A stretch of DNA of 64,000 bases from Actinokineospora bangkokensis (GCF_001940455.1 NZ_MKQR01000032.1:1-64000); one strand, 5' to 3'; counted from the stretch's first letter, positions 16,378-31,951 are shown. Program-made: numbers and translations. Notes: generated from the letters alone by a model not told the origin.

Positions 16378-16858
16378 TCATGCCATCGGCCGCTCTCGGG
16401 GCGGGCCCTCGACCAAGATCCATCTGGCGTGTGACGGGCACGGGCGTCCGTTGTCGGTGGTGTTGACCAGCGGCAACGTCAACGACTGCACCATGTTCAC
16501 CCAGGTCATGGACGGGATTCGGTTCCGACGCCCCGGCCGGGGACGCTCGGGCGCCCGCCCGCGCAGGGTGCTCGCGGACAAGGGCTACTCCTCCCGCGCC
16601 ATCCGCGCCTGGCTGCGGGCCCGGCGCATCCCCACCACCATCCCCGAACGCCGCGACCAACAGGCCGGACGACAACGACGAGGCCGAGCAGGCGGCCGCC
16701 CACCAGTCTTCGACCCGGTCGCCTACCGGCGACGCAACGTCGTCGAGCGCTGCTTCAACCGACTCAAGCAGTTCCGGGCCATCGCCACCCGCTACGACAA
16801 GACCGCCCTGTCCTTCCAGGCCATGATCGACCTCGCCACCCTCACACTCTGGCTTTGA
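16124..16858 (+). CDS. IS5-family transposase, downstream frame (orfB)
   Basis: The frame is open from 16124, but recognisable transposase begins near 16360 with GEPGDHAIGRSRGGPSTKIH, followed by LSVVLTSGNVNDCTMF (second catalytic Asp region), VLADKGYSS, and RRRNVVERCFNRLKQFRAIATRYDK containing the conserved catalytic Glu of the DDE triad. No start codon suits this part, so it is expected to be made as a frameshift fusion with orfA. The stop codon lies within the right inverted repeat. Confidence 0.85.
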   Translation: MICRSGMGRGRPSTTGSGGGRATGPWPRWSPGCGSSPRRSTSWTGRSRSTPRSCGRTSTRPGPVTPSTPARGAGRSRGGQGEPGDHAIGRSRGGPSTKIHLACDGHGRPLSVVLTSGNVNDCTMFTQVMDGIRFRRPGRGRSGARPRRVLADKGYSSRAIRAWLRARRIPTTIPERRDQQAGRQRRGRAGGRPPVFDPVAYRRRNVVERCFNRLKQFRAIATRYDKTALSFQAMIDLATLTLWL

Positions 16859-16867
16859 GGACACGCC
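16853..16867 (-). repeat. Right terminal inverted repeat of the IS
   Basis: CTTTGAGGACACGCC, the complement of the left end except for one base, followed by the CTAG target copy at 16868-16871. The orfB TGA stop is embedded in it. Confidence 0.85.
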
Positions 16868-16943
16868 CTAGGCCCCTGCCCGCCAGTGGGGCGGTCCGTC
16901 GTCGTGCCGGGTCGCCCCGGGCGGGGCGGCCGGGTCCCGGGCC

Positions 16944-18359
<1,416 letters not shown>

Positions 18360-18436
18360 TCGTCTCCTTCGCGGCCCCGGCGCGGGTCCCCGGGGTTGCC
18401 GGGTGCCCCGCGCCGGGTGCCTGGTGTCGGGAACGG

Positions 18437-19420
<984 letters not shown>

Positions 19421-19430
19421 CGCGGGTGCC

Positions 19431-21438
<2,008 letters not shown>

Positions 21439-21442
<4 letters not shown>

Positions 21443-22455
21443 GAGGCCTCCCCGGCGTGCAGCCAGCAGGCCGCCCAGTGCCCGTCGTCGTCCACCGCCA
21501 GCTTGGGCGGCTGCTCGGCGGTGCACCGGGCCATCACGTGCGGGCAGCGCGGGGCGAACCGGCAGCCCGGGGGCGGGGAGATCAGCGACGGCGGCTCGCC
21601 GCGGCCGCCGTCCTTGGCCTCGCCGAGCCGGTCGGGGTCGGGCGCGGAGTCCACCAGCAGCTGGGTGTAGGGGTGCGCGGGCCGCTGGGTCACCGCCTCC
21701 CCGCCGCCGCCCTCGACGACCTGGCCCGCGTACATCACCATGACCTCGTCGGCGAAGTAGCGGGCCGAGGCGATGTCGTGGGTGATGTAGAGGATCGCCA
21801 GGTCCAACCGGGTGCGCAGGTCGTGCAGCAGGTTGAGCACGCCGAGGCGGATGGACACGTCGAGCATCGACACCGGCTCGTCGGCCAGCAGCGCCTCGGG
21901 GTCGGCGGCCAGCGCCCGCGCGATCGCCACCCGCTGCCGCTGCCCGCCGGACAGCTCGTGCGGGAACTTGTCCAGGTACCGCGACGGCGGGGTGAGCTGG
22001 ACGCGGGTCAGCAGCTCCTCCAGCGCCCCCGGGCCCATCCGCCCGTGCACGGTGAGCGCGCGGGTGAGGTGGTAGCGGATGGTGTGCACCGGGTTCAGCG
22101 AGGCGAACGGGTCCTGGAACACCATCTGCACCTTGGCGCAGTAGCGGCGGAAGGCCCGCCCGCCGCGCACCGACACCTCCTCGCCGTGCAGGCTGATGCG
22201 CCCGGAGGTGTGCGGGTAGAGCTGGGCCAGCAGGCGCGCGATGGTGGACTTGCCGGACCCGGACTCGCCCACCATCGCCGTCACCCGGCCCCGGCGCAGC
22301 TCCAGGTCGACCCCGTCGACCGCGCGCACCGCCCGCCGGGTCCGCGCGAGCACCTCGCGCAGCCCCCGGCGCACCGGGAAGTGCTTGGTCAGACCGGTGG
22401 CCGCCAGCACGACGTCGCCGTCGGCGGCCACCGGTCGCGCGGACGCGGTCGTCAC
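21439..22455 (-). CDS. Dpp/Opp-type ABC transporter ATP-binding protein (DppF-like)
   Basis: 338 residues. Walker [10 protein letters not shown] (about 55), Q-loop [16 protein letters not shown], signature LSGGQRQRV, Walker [13 protein letters not shown]. The domain-terminal [17 protein letters not shown] is the oligopeptide-family cysteine motif. The start TKHFPVRRG is the usual DppF/OppF N-terminus. GTG overlaps the stop of the binding-protein gene (GTGA). It is the second ATPase of the same importer; the two copies are different subfamilies (D and F), as expected. Confidence 0.93.
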
Positions 22456-24116
22456 TTGCCCGCGGCCTTGAGGTGCAGCACCACGTCGAGCGCGTTGATC
22501 AGGGTCGGCTGCGCGTCGGCGTAGGGGTCCTCGGCCGAGGGCCAGCCCACCCAGTTCTTGGTGTTGTACTCCGCGCCCGCGTTGGCGGCCATCACCGGGA
22601 TCACCGGCATCTGCTCGACCATGACGTCCTGCAGGGTGTCCATGGCGGTCTTGCGCGCGGTGTCGGAGTCGGCGTTGGCGTAGGTCTCCAGCGCCTTGGT
22701 GGCGGTGTCGTTCTTGAACCGGCCGAAGTTGCCGTTGACCCCGGGGGTGCCGACCGGCTTGTACAGCGCGCCGTCCATCACGGACTGGTAGATGTCGTAG
22801 GGGGTCGCGCCGGAGTTGGTCCAGTGCAGCGAGGCCTGGAACTGGCCGGTGTCGATGGCGGTGGTCCACGCGTCCTGGTTGGCCTTGTCGACCGTGGCGG
22901 TGATGCCGATGCCCGACAGGTTGTCCTTGATGATCTCCAGGTCGGTGATGTAGTCCGACCAGCCCGCCGGGTTCGACAGGGTGATCGAGACCGGCTTGCC
23001 GGTGGGGTCGAGCAGCTTGTCGCCGTTGAGGGTGAAGCCCGCGCCGGTCAGCTCGCGCTTGGCGCCCTCGACGTCGAGGCCGGTGGTCTTGCCCTTGTAC
23101 TTGTCGGAGATGAAGCTCTCGCCGGCCGGCGTGGGGATGCCGGTGACGTTGTCGACCTTGGGGTAGAAGTAGCCCGCCTCGCCCTGCTGGAAGATGTCCT
23201 CGCGGTTGATGACCTTGCTCATCGCGCGGCGCAGGGCCGGGTTGTCGAACGGCGCCTGCTCGGTGTTGAGGAACAGCCCGTGGATGGCCAGGGTCGGCGG
23301 GAACCACAGCTTGTGGTGCTCGGGGTCCTTGTCGACGTAGACCGACTTGTAGTTCGGGATGAACACGAACGACCACTCGACCGAGCCGTTGGCCAGCGCG
23401 GTGGTCTGGGCGTTGTTGTCGTTGTAGGAGGTGTACCGCAGCTCCTTGACCTCGGGCGCGGTCTGCCAGTAGCCCTCGCGCGCGACCAGCGTGGTCGTCT
23501 GCGGGGTGAACGACTTGAGCGTGTAGGGGCCGGTGCCGATCGGCTGCTTGACCGGGTCGGTGGCCGGGTCGGCGAAGGTGGACCACTGGTGCTGGGGCAG
23601 CACGACCTGGTTGAGGATCTTGATCTGGTTGACGAACTGAGAGGTCGGGAAGGTCACCGTCACGGTGCTGCCGGACGAGGTGATGTCGCCCCAGGGGATC
23701 GCGTTGATGTTCAACGCCTTCGTGCTCTTGAGCAGCGTGAAGGTGTAGGCGACGTCGGCGGCGGTCATGGGCTTGCCGTCGGACCAGGTCACGCCGTCGC
23801 GGATGGTCAGGACGAGCTTCCTGTAGTTGTCCGACCAGTCCCACTTGGTCGCCAGCCACGGCTTGCCCTCGCGGTCCGGGGCGGTCTGCGACGTCATCAC
23901 CAGCGGCTCCCAGATGACGTACCGGTAGCCCAGCGACGCGCTCGCGGAGGTGGAGATGAGCGGGTTGTGGTTCTCGGTCTGCGGGCCGTTCGGCATGCCG
24001 ACGGTGAGCACGCCCGCTCCCGCCCCAGCGGTGGACGACCCCCCGCCGCCGCAGGCGGTGAGCGTCAGGGCCAGCAAGGCGGCGGTGGCCAGCGCGGCGC
24101 GTCGTCGGATCCGCAT
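22452..24116 (-). CDS. Solute-binding lipoprotein of ABC transporter (family 5, peptide/oligosaccharide)
   Basis: 554 residues. The leader [22 protein letters not shown] ends in a lipobox whose Cys (about 22) is lipidated, followed by a flexible Gly/Ser linker. SBP_bac_5 features include [31 protein letters not shown] and [10 protein letters not shown]. It captures the solute outside the membrane and delivers it to the DppB/C permease. Family 5 includes both peptide binders and cello-oligosaccharide binders; the beta-glucosidase in the operon favours the latter. ATG with GGAGG eight bases upstream; first gene of the operon, with three inverted repeats in its promoter region. Confidence 0.92.
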   Translation of the reverse strand: MRIRRRAALATAALLALTLTACGGGGSSTAGAGAGVLTVGMPNGPQTENHNPLISTSASASLGYRYVIWEPLVMTSQTAPDREGKPWLATKWDWSDNYRKLVLTIRDGVTWSDGKPMTAADVAYTFTLLKSTKALNINAIPWGDITSSGSTVTVTFPTSQFVNQIKILNQVVLPQHQWSTFADPATDPVKQPIGTGPYTLKSFTPQTTTLVAREGYWQTAPEVKELRYTSYNDNNAQTTALANGSVEWSFVFIPNYKSVYVDKDPEHHKLWFPPTLAIHGLFLNTEQAPFDNPALRRAMSKVINREDIFQQGEAGYFYPKVDNVTGIPTPAGESFISDKYKGKTTGLDVEGAKRELTGAGFTLNGDKLLDPTGKPVSITLSNPAGWSDYITDLEIIKDNLSGIGITATVDKANQDAWTTAIDTGQFQASLHWTNSGATPYDIYQSVMDGALYKPVGTPGVNGNFGRFKNDTATKALETYANADSDTARKTAMDTLQDVMVEQMPVIPVMAANAGAEYNTKNWVGWPSAEDPYADAQPTLINALDVVLHLKAAGK

Positions 24117-24171
24117 CGGTCCTCCAGGGTCCAGGGCCTCGGTGCTCCGGGGCGTCGGGGACGGGGTTTCG

Positions 24172-24193
24172 GTCCAGACCAATGGGTCTAGAC
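24172..24193. promoter_or_regulatory. Inverted repeat near transporter operon start (putative operator)
   Basis: GTCCAGACC (24172-24180) and GGTCTAGAC (24185-24193) are complementary at 8 of 9 positions around a 4-bp spacer, 56 bp upstream of the binding-protein start. A candidate operator for the divergent ROK regulator. Confidence 0.5.
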
Positions 24194-24211
24194 AACGTGG
24201 GACGGTGTCGA

Positions 24212-24225
24212 GTGAACTAGCTCAC
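24212..24225. promoter_or_regulatory. Near-perfect palindrome in the divergent promoter region
   Basis: GTGAACTAGCTCAC pairs with itself at 12 of 14 positions (GTGA.CTAG.TCAC). It lies midway between the divergent transporter and ROK genes. Confidence 0.4.
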
Positions 24226-24266
24226 CGCCGCCACCGTCAATAACCCCCCGGTAACGAAATCGAGCC

Positions 24267-24287
24267 TTAGTTCAAGTCGCGAACGAA
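24267..24287. promoter_or_regulatory. TTAGTTC-N7-GAACGAA inverted repeat upstream of the ROK gene
   Basis: Arms pair at 6 of 7 positions. TTAGTT/AACTAA-like dyads are typical of XylR/NagC-type ROK operators, so this may be the autoregulatory site, 33 bp before the ROK start. Confidence 0.45.
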
Positions 24288-24319
24288 GGTAGGGTGGTGG
24301 TCGGCCGGATGGGGGAGCG

Positions 24320-25567
24320 ATGGACCGACGACGCGCGACGGTGCGGGACCTGCGCAGGCAGAACCGCTCCGGCCTGCTGGGCACGCTGTTCTTCCACGGC
24401 CCGCTGAGCCGGGCCGAGCTGGGCGCGCGCACGGGGTTGAGCGCCGCGACGGTGAGCACGCTGACCGCCGAGCTGGTCGAGGACCGGCTGGTGGTGGAGG
24501 CGGGCCAGGTCGACTCCGACGGCGGCCGCCCGCGCGCGCTGCTGCGCGTGGACCCCGGCTACGCGCACGTCGTGGGCGTCGACCTCGGTGAGACCGGGGC
24601 CCGCGTGGAGCTGTTCGACCTGGGCCTGCGCCGGGTGGCCACCGCCGAACGGCCCATGCCCTCCACCCGCCCGGACCCCGCCGACGTCGTCCGCTCGGTG
24701 GTGGCCGCGGTGCGCGACCTGCTCGCCGAGTCCGGTGTGGACGACCTGCTCGGGGTCGGGGTGGGCGTGCCGGGCACGGTCGAGGACGGCAGCCGGGTGC
24801 ACGCGCAGACGATCGGCTGGGACGGGGTCCCGCTGGCGGAGCTGCTGCGGGCGGGCGGGCTGCGCTGGCCGCTGCACCTGGAGAACGGCGCCAAGACGCT
24901 GGGTCAGGCCGAGATGTGGTTCGGCGCGGGTGCCGGGGCCGAGCACGCGGTGATCGCGCTGCTGGGCTCGGGCGTGGGCGCGATGGTCGTCACCGACGGC
25001 GCCACCTACCGCGGCGCCACCAGCAGCGCGGGGGAGTGGGGGCACACCACGCTGGTCTACGGCGGCCGGGGGTGCCGGTGCGGCGCGCGCGGCTGCCTGG
25101 AGGCCTACGTCGGCGCGGAGGGCATCCTCGACCGCTACCGCAGGGCCCGCTCCGGCAAGCCGGTGCCGCGCGGGGACGACCCGGCGCGGCTGGCGTTCCT
25201 GCTCGACGCCGCCGAGCGCTCCCCCGCCGCGGCCGCCGTCCTGGACGAGACCGTGGGCTACCTGGGCGCGGGCATCGGCAACCTGGTGAACCTGTTCAAC
25301 CCCGAGCGGATCGTGCTCGGCGGGTGGGCGGGCCTGCTGCTCGGCGCCCGGCTGCTGCCGCGCATCCGCGCCGCGACCGCCGAGCACGCGCTGCGCCACG
25401 CCTTCGAGCGCACCTCGATCGAGCTGTGCACGCTGGGCCCGGACGCGGTGGCCGTCGGCGCCGCCACGCTGCCGGTCGCCGCGCTGCTGGCCCGCGGCGC
25501 CGACCCCCGCGCCCACCGGGCGGCCGGTGGGCGCGGGGTGCTGGGCACTACCGCTTCGCCAGCGTGA
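24320..25567 (+). CDS. ROK-family transcriptional regulator
   Basis: 415 residues. N-terminal winged helix (about 10-70): FHGPLSRAELGARTGLSAATVSTLTAELVEDRLV. Then a ROK sugar-kinase-like fold with VVGVDLGETGARVELFDL, GVGVGVPGTV and the ROK zinc motif GEWGH...GCRCGARGCLEAY (about 235-265). Such proteins repress or activate sugar uptake genes in response to a sugar or sugar phosphate. It is divergent from the ABC/beta-glucosidase operon, separated by 203 bp that hold three inverted repeats, so it is the probable local regulator. Its 3' end overlaps the convergent secreted-protein gene by 20 bp. ATG start. Confidence 0.92.
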   Translation: MDRRRATVRDLRRQNRSGLLGTLFFHGPLSRAELGARTGLSAATVSTLTAELVEDRLVVEAGQVDSDGGRPRALLRVDPGYAHVVGVDLGETGARVELFDLGLRRVATAERPMPSTRPDPADVVRSVVAAVRDLLAESGVDDLLGVGVGVPGTVEDGSRVHAQTIGWDGVPLAELLRAGGLRWPLHLENGAKTLGQAEMWFGAGAGAEHAVIALLGSGVGAMVVTDGATYRGATSSAGEWGHTTLVYGGRGCRCGARGCLEAYVGAEGILDRYRRARSGKPVPRGDDPARLAFLLDAAERSPAAAAVLDETVGYLGAGIGNLVNLFNPERIVLGGWAGLLLGARLLPRIRAATAEHALRHAFERTSIELCTLGPDAVAVGAATLPVAALLARGADPRAHRAAGGRGVLGTTASPA

Positions 25568-26900
25568 GCTCCAGGCTGGTCCGGCCGGAGAACAGGCTCG
25601 ACACGAGCGGGCCGTTCACCCCGCAGCCGGTGGGCTTGGCCAGCTGGTACCCACCGGTCGCGGTGCCGCCCGCCTGGCCGAAGCCCGCGGCCGACAGGCG
25701 CAGCGGCACGCCGTCCGCCCCGCAGGTGGCGGGCACCTTCACCGGGAAGCCGAACACGGTGATCCCGTCGAAGCGGGCGCTGACGGTGGACTCGGTCGTC
25801 AGCGTCCCCGCGGTCAGGGTGCCGGTGGTGGGCGCCTGCTCGGTGAGGGTGACCCGCGCGGAGACGGGGAACACCCCGCCGTAGTTGCCCGCGACGGTGG
25901 TGGGCGCCAGTTCCAGCTTCGCCGCGGTCGCGCCGGTGGAGGTGGTCACCGTGGTGGCGAGGGTGCCGGAGACCTCACCCGCGAGGCCGGAGGCGAACCT
26001 GGTGCCGCCGGTGGCGGCGTAGGTCGCCTGCACCTTGTCGCTGCGGGCGGTCCTGGCGTGCATCGGGCCTGCTCCGCCGGTGCCGAAGCCGGTGGGGGTG
26101 CGCGCGTTCACGGTGAACCAGTAGTCGGTGTTGGGCTGCAGGCCGGTGACGGTGCCGCTGAGGCCGGTGGTGATGACGCCCGCGGGCTTGCCGTCCACCA
26201 GGACCTCGTAGTCCGCGATGTCGCCGAAGACGAAGTACGCCCGGCTCCAGGTGAGGCTGACGCTGGTCGCGGTGACGTCGGTGATGCCGGTGACGTCGCC
26301 GCCCTGGATGCCGTCGGCGATGCCGTTGACGATCGGCAGGTCCAGCCAGCGGTCCGAGCCCGCGCACGTGGTGTCGAACGCGCCGACGGGGGTGCCCTGC
26401 GCGCTGACCGGGGTGACGGTCAGGGACAGGTCCACCAGGTCGACGGTGATCTTCGTCGAGCCGCTGGCGTCGGGCAGGTACGGGGTGAACGAGCGCACGG
26501 CGGCGGTGGCGTAGCCGCCCGGCGCCCCGGTCGGCAGGTCGTGCGCGTAGACGACCATCGGCCGCTCGGTGGTGCGGCCCAGGCTGTCGGTCATCCGCAG
26601 CAGCGCGGTGCCGTCCACGTCCACCGTGGCCGCCCCGGCGAACCCGGTGACCGGGAACGAGAACGAGCCGCCGACCTGCACCGGCGACGCGGGCGGGTAG
26701 AGGAACAGCGGCGTGGAGTAGGTGGCGGTGAACGTGGCGCGCACCGGCTTCCCCTGCAACTGGGGGCCGGAGCACGCCCGCTCCACCTGCACCGTGCCGG
26801 TCGTCGCCGCCGACGCGCTCCCGCCGCCGAGCGCCACCGCGCCCCCGATGGCCAGCCCGACCGCCGCCACCGCCGCTGTGATCTTCGATCTCCTGCGCAT
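25548..26900 (-). CDS. Secreted FN3-containing protein
   Basis: 450 residues. Signal peptide MRRRSKITAAVAAVGLAIGG with cleavage near SASAA (about 32). An N-terminal region with one Cys pair (VERACSG...FDTTCAGS) resembles secreted actinobacterial beta-sandwich domains of the DUF6801 type. A fibronectin type III domain is clear at about 205-290 (VTATSVSLTWSR...VTGLQPNTDYWFTVNART). The C-terminal ~150 residues are another Thr/Gly-rich beta domain with Cys pair ATCGADG...TGCGVNG. No catalytic motif and no anchor, so it is released or binds a surface ligand. ATG chosen at the signal peptide; the longer frame adds unrelated sequence. It converges on and overlaps the ROK gene by 20 bp. Confidence 0.8.
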   Translation of the reverse strand: MRRRSKITAAVAAVGLAIGGAVALGGGSASAATTGTVQVERACSGPQLQGKPVRATFTATYSTPLFLYPPASPVQVGGSFSFPVTGFAGAATVDVDGTALLRMTDSLGRTTERPMVVYAHDLPTGAPGGYATAAVRSFTPYLPDASGSTKITVDLVDLSLTVTPVSAQGTPVGAFDTTCAGSDRWLDLPIVNGIADGIQGGDVTGITDVTATSVSLTWSRAYFVFGDIADYEVLVDGKPAGVITTGLSGTVTGLQPNTDYWFTVNARTPTGFGTGGAGPMHARTARSDKVQATYAATGGTRFASGLAGEVSGTLATTVTTSTGATAAKLELAPTTVAGNYGGVFPVSARVTLTEQAPTTGTLTAGTLTTESTVSARFDGITVFGFPVKVPATCGADGVPLRLSAAGFGQAGGTATGGYQLAKPTGCGVNGPLVSSLFSGRTSLELTLAKR

Positions 26901-27307
26901 GCCCTCTGCCTCCCAGAACCCGTGGACCAACCGTGAGGAGTGCTCAAAACCGTTGTCCTGCAACGGAAACGACGAGAAGCGTAGGGTGTCCGGCGAGGGC
27001 GCCACAACCGTGCCGAACTGCCAGGAATCGGCGGTGGGCTGTGCCCCGCGGATGAGAAAACCAGCGCTGCCCGTACGCGGGACGGTTCGCAGGCGCCGCG
27101 TGGCACACCCACGGCACCCCCTGTCGTCGCGGCGGACACGTGGCGGCGCGGTGACGCGCGGTGCCACCTGACGGCTGGCGACGCCCGGTTCGCCAAGGGT
27201 CAACCTGCGCCACCGGGCGGCCGGTGTGGGATTTTCGCCCGGGTGGGCCGCCTCGGTGCCCGTTCTCGCTATGCTGACCTTCCCACGCCGACCTCCGGGG
27301 GCTGTCC
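26901..27307. other. Divergent intergenic region, 407 bp
   Basis: Between the secreted FN3 gene (minus) and the LacI-family gene (plus). No convincing small gene. It holds an inverted repeat at 26950-26966 near the FN3 gene and a TATGCT hexamer around 27269 that could be a -10 box for the regulator. Confidence 0.45.
26950..26966. promoter_or_regulatory. Inverted repeat CCGTTG-N5-CAACGG
   Basis: Perfect 6-bp arms with A-rich flanks (AAAA before, AAA after), 50 bp upstream of the secreted FN3 gene start. Candidate operator; the nearby LacI-family protein is one possible ligand. Confidence 0.4.
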
Positions 27308-28291
27308 ATGCGAGTGACCATCGCCGACGTCGCCCGCCGGGCGCGGGTCAGCAAGGCGACCGTGTCCAGGGTGCTCAACAACCGCGGCGAGGTGGACGCG
27401 GCCACGGCCATCCGGGTGCGCGAGGTCATCGCCGCCACCGGCTACACCCCGAGCGCGGGCGCGGTGGGCCTGGCGACCGGGCGCACCAGGACCATCGGCA
27501 TCCTCGTGCCCGACCTCGCCAGCCCGTGGACGGCCGCGGTGCTCCAGGGCGTCGCGGACGTGCTGGAGGAGCACGGCTACGGGCTGCTGGTCAGCACCAC
27601 CCACCGCGGCCCGGACGCGCTCACCCGCTTCGCCCGGCGCGTCTCCGGCAAGTCCTTCGACGCCTCGCTGCTCGTCGAACCCCCGGACCAGCCGTCCTAC
27701 CTGGCCGAACTGCACGCCTCGGGCCTGCCGATCGCCGTGGTCGACGACCGCCGCGAGCACCCGGGGTTCGCCTGCGTCGTCGCCGACCACCGGGCGGGCG
27801 CGGGCGCCGCCGCGCGCCACCTGCTCGCCGCGGGCCGCACCCGGCCGCTGGTCCTGGCCACCGGCGGCACCCGCTGCGCCCGCGAGCGGGACGCGGGCTT
27901 CGCGGAGGCCTTCACCGCCGCGGGCCACCGCGTCACCCACCGCGTGCTGCCCGCCGCCACCCGCGAGTCGGGCGCGACCACCACCGCCGACGCCCTCGCC
28001 GCGGGCGCCACCTTCGACAGCGTCTTCGCCCACGCCGACCTGCCCGCACTCGGCGCCCTGGACGCCCTGCGCGCGGCGGGCAGGCGCGTTCCCGAGGACG
28101 TCGCGGTCGTCGGCTTCGACGACAGCGACCTGGCCACCCACGCCGACCCGCCGCTGACCACCGTCCGCCGCCCGGCCCGCTCGGTGGGCGAGGCGGCCGC
28201 CCGGATGCTGCTGGCCAACCTGGAGGGCAACCCCTTCCCCACCGACCCCGTGGTCGTCCCCACCGAACTCGTCGTCCGCACCTCCGCCTGA
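27308..28291 (+). CDS. LacI-family transcriptional regulator
   Basis: 327 residues. The N-terminal VTIADVARRARVSKATVSRVLNN (residues 3-25) is the LacI helix-turn-helix, followed by the hinge helix region SAGAVGLATGRT. The periplasmic-binding-protein-like sensor domain shows IGILVPDLASPWTAAVLQG, AVVDDRREHPGFACVVADH and the C-terminal VAVVGFDDSDLATHADPPLTTVRRP. It should bind a sugar and release a palindromic operator. No carbohydrate gene lies directly downstream; the divergent neighbour is the secreted FN3 protein, so its regulon is unclear. An 8-bp dyad overlaps its stop codon. Confidence 0.92.
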   Translation: MRVTIADVARRARVSKATVSRVLNNRGEVDAATAIRVREVIAATGYTPSAGAVGLATGRTRTIGILVPDLASPWTAAVLQGVADVLEEHGYGLLVSTTHRGPDALTRFARRVSGKSFDASLLVEPPDQPSYLAELHASGLPIAVVDDRREHPGFACVVADHRAGAGAAARHLLAAGRTRPLVLATGGTRCARERDAGFAEAFTAAGHRVTHRVLPAATRESGATTTADALAAGATFDSVFAHADLPALGALDALRAAGRRVPEDVAVVGFDDSDLATHADPPLTTVRRPARSVGEAAARMLLANLEGNPFPTDPVVVPTELVVRTSA

Positions 28292-28304
28292 TCCCCGGAT
28301 CAGG
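28287..28304. terminator. Inverted repeat over the lacI-type gene stop
   Basis: CCTGATCC-CC-GGATCAGG, perfect 8-bp arms spanning the TGA stop. A short hairpin (possibly terminator) or an operator-like dyad; a second hairpin CGGCTC-N6-GAGCCG follows at 28328-28345. Confidence 0.35.
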
Positions 28305-28540
28305 TCGGACCGGGGCTGCCGGGTCCGCGGCTCCTCGACGAGCCGGGGCCGCCGCGCACCAGCGATCGGCCCGGTGGACCTGGCCACTTCACGCCAGGTT
28401 CCCGCCGTCGAGCCTTGGTGGGACGGAAGCCGGTTGGGCGGGGCAGGTCAGCCTGGATCGTGCGGCTGCCCGCGCCGGCGCATTCGCGCCAACGGTGCCT
28501 CGCGTCTGCGGACCGGGGACGTCCGCGCGTGGGCCGAGGT

Positions 28541-28574
28541 CCTGCGGCAGGTCGCGGTGGCGACCTGCCGCAGG
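28541..28574 (-). terminator. Strong hairpin terminator after tex
   Basis: Perfect 15-bp stem CCTGCGGCAGGTCGC (28541-28555) with its complement (28560-28574) and a 4-nt loop, starting 4 bp past the tex stop codon. It probably also blocks read-through from the opposite strand. The rest of the 287-bp gap 28292-28578 shows no gene. Confidence 0.75.
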
Positions 28575-28578
28575 GCGA

Positions 28579-30954
<2,376 letters not shown>

Positions 30955-31075
30955 TCGCTGCGCTCTCCCAAGTACCTGCCGTGCGGTCAACGTCGCTGTC
31001 CCGGCCATTGTTGCGGACCGGGGGGCCGCGCGGGCCCACGGGGCACCGGCCTGTGGACAACCCCCCGGACGCCGA

Positions 31076-31108
31076 CGGGCCCCGCCCCCCACCAGGGGAC
31101 GGGGCCCG
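31076..31108 (-). terminator. Hairpin terminator after the cold-shock gene
   Basis: CGGGCCCCG (31076-31084) and CGGGGCCCG (31100-31108), 9-bp perfect arms with a 15-nt loop, 20 bp downstream of the cold-shock gene stop. Confidence 0.6.
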
Positions 31109-31127
31109 GAAGCCTCGGCGGTGAGAC

Positions 31128-31331
31128 TCACATGGGGACGACCCCGGTGGCCTGCGGCCCCTTCGCGCCCTGCCCGACCTCGAAGGTCACCTTCTGGTTC
31201 TCCTCCAGGGTGCGGAACCCGTTGGTCTGGATCTCGGAGTAGTGGACGAACACGTCCGGTCCGCCACCGTCGGGGGCGATGAAGCCGAACCCCTTCTCGG
31301 AGTTGAACCACTTCACGGTGCCCTGCGCCAT
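31128..31331 (-). CDS. Cold-shock protein (CspA family)
   Basis: 67 residues, a complete cold-shock domain. [18 protein letters not shown] contains RNP1 (KGFGFI) and VFVHYSEI contains RNP2. It binds single-stranded RNA/DNA and acts as an RNA chaperone. The sequence is of the constitutive actinobacterial CspA type with the GPQATGV C-terminus. ATG start with an AGGAG stretch about 8 nt upstream. A long AT-poor 5' region of about 170 bp separates it from its upstream neighbour and likely carries its promoter and leader. Confidence 0.96.
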   Translation of the reverse strand: MAQGTVKWFNSEKGFGFIAPDGGGPDVFVHYSEIQTNGFRTLEENQKVTFEVGQGAKGPQATGVVPM

Positions 31332-31508
31332 GCTGATCTCCTAGCTGTCCTCTCCGGCGCCCACTGCGGGCGCCGTGGCCGCCGATCACGCACGTGCACC
31401 GGACGACCACGGGCAGTCAAGCACACCATCCCGCCGAGAGGTAGGCCTTGCGCGGACGACCTCACCGTGCGACAAGCGCTCGGGTGCCCCCGGGTCACCC
31501 GATCGGGG

Positions 31509-31883
31509 TCAGCTCCCGGCGGCCAGCGCCGACAACCCGCACAGCGCCGCCCAGCCGCCCGCCACCAGCGCGGAGTTGCGCCGGGCGTCGGCCCCGGGCA
31601 GGCCGGTGCCGAAGCCGACGGCGTCGGCGAGGTCGGAGACCACCCGCACGGCGATCGCGGCGCGCAGCGGGGCGCCCGCGGGGGCCAGCGCCATGGCCAG
31701 GCCGGTGGCGACGTCGCGGACGCCGATGCTGCGGGTGAGCACCGCCACCCCGCGCGAGGGCGAGCCCGCCGCGTTCACCAGCCCGGTGGGCTTGGCCATC
31801 AGGGTCGGGCGGGCGGTCACGGCCGCCCCGTACACCGCGGTCGCCACCCCGAGCGCCCGGGGGATCCACGTCAGCTGAGCCAT
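31509..31883 (-). CDS. Small membrane protein, DUF4267-like
   Basis: 124 residues, four hydrophobic segments (about 8-28, 45-65, 70-90, 103-121). The SIGVRDVATGLAMAL motif is seen in DUF4267 and related small membrane proteins. No function is known. ATG start with TAGCCT six bases upstream and no ribosome-binding site, so probably leaderless. Divergent from the M50-like gene with 81 bp between starts. Confidence 0.75.
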   Translation of the reverse strand: MAQLTWIPRALGVATAVYGAAVTARPTLMAKPTGLVNAAGSPSRGVAVLTRSIGVRDVATGLAMALAPAGAPLRAAIAVRVVSDLADAVGFGTGLPGADARRNSALVAGGWAALCGLSALAAGS

Positions 31884-31889
31884 TCCCGC

Positions 31890-31895
31890 AGGCTA
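31890..31895 (-). promoter_or_regulatory. -10 hexamer TAGCCT, leaderless start
   Basis: On the minus strand, 6 nt before the ATG at 31883. Confidence 0.45.
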
Positions 31896-31951
31896 CCGGC
31901 GGTGGTGGCGGCGCACCGGGCGAGCCGCGGCACCCCCGCGCGCGGGGGTGC

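Larger units (their letters stand above)
15929..16867 (+). mobile_element. IS5-family (IS427-group-like) insertion sequence
   Basis: 939 bp with terminal inverted repeats matching at 14 of 15 positions (15929-15943 and 16853-16867), flanked by CTAG direct repeats at 15925-15928 and 16868-16871, as expected for a 4-bp (or TA-centred) target duplication. It holds two overlapping frames that together encode one DDE transposase. The element is inserted precisely in the TAG stop of the ankyrin gene. It appears full-length and so may still be mobile. Confidence 0.9.

Noticed and set aside
15929-16867. IS ends as part of a larger composite transposon with the footprint at 55665
   Set aside because: The 39-kb interval holds core genes such as ctaD, serB, dinG and clpS in conserved order, so it is not a mobile unit.
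22473-24191. Plus-strand frame of 572 codons opposite the binding-protein gene
   Set aside because: Low-complexity mirror of the real gene; no domain and no start signal.
28287-28345. Two short dyads after the LacI gene as a LacI operator pair
   Set aside because: They are at the 3' end rather than the promoter, so hairpin ends of transcripts are likelier; kept only as a weak terminator.
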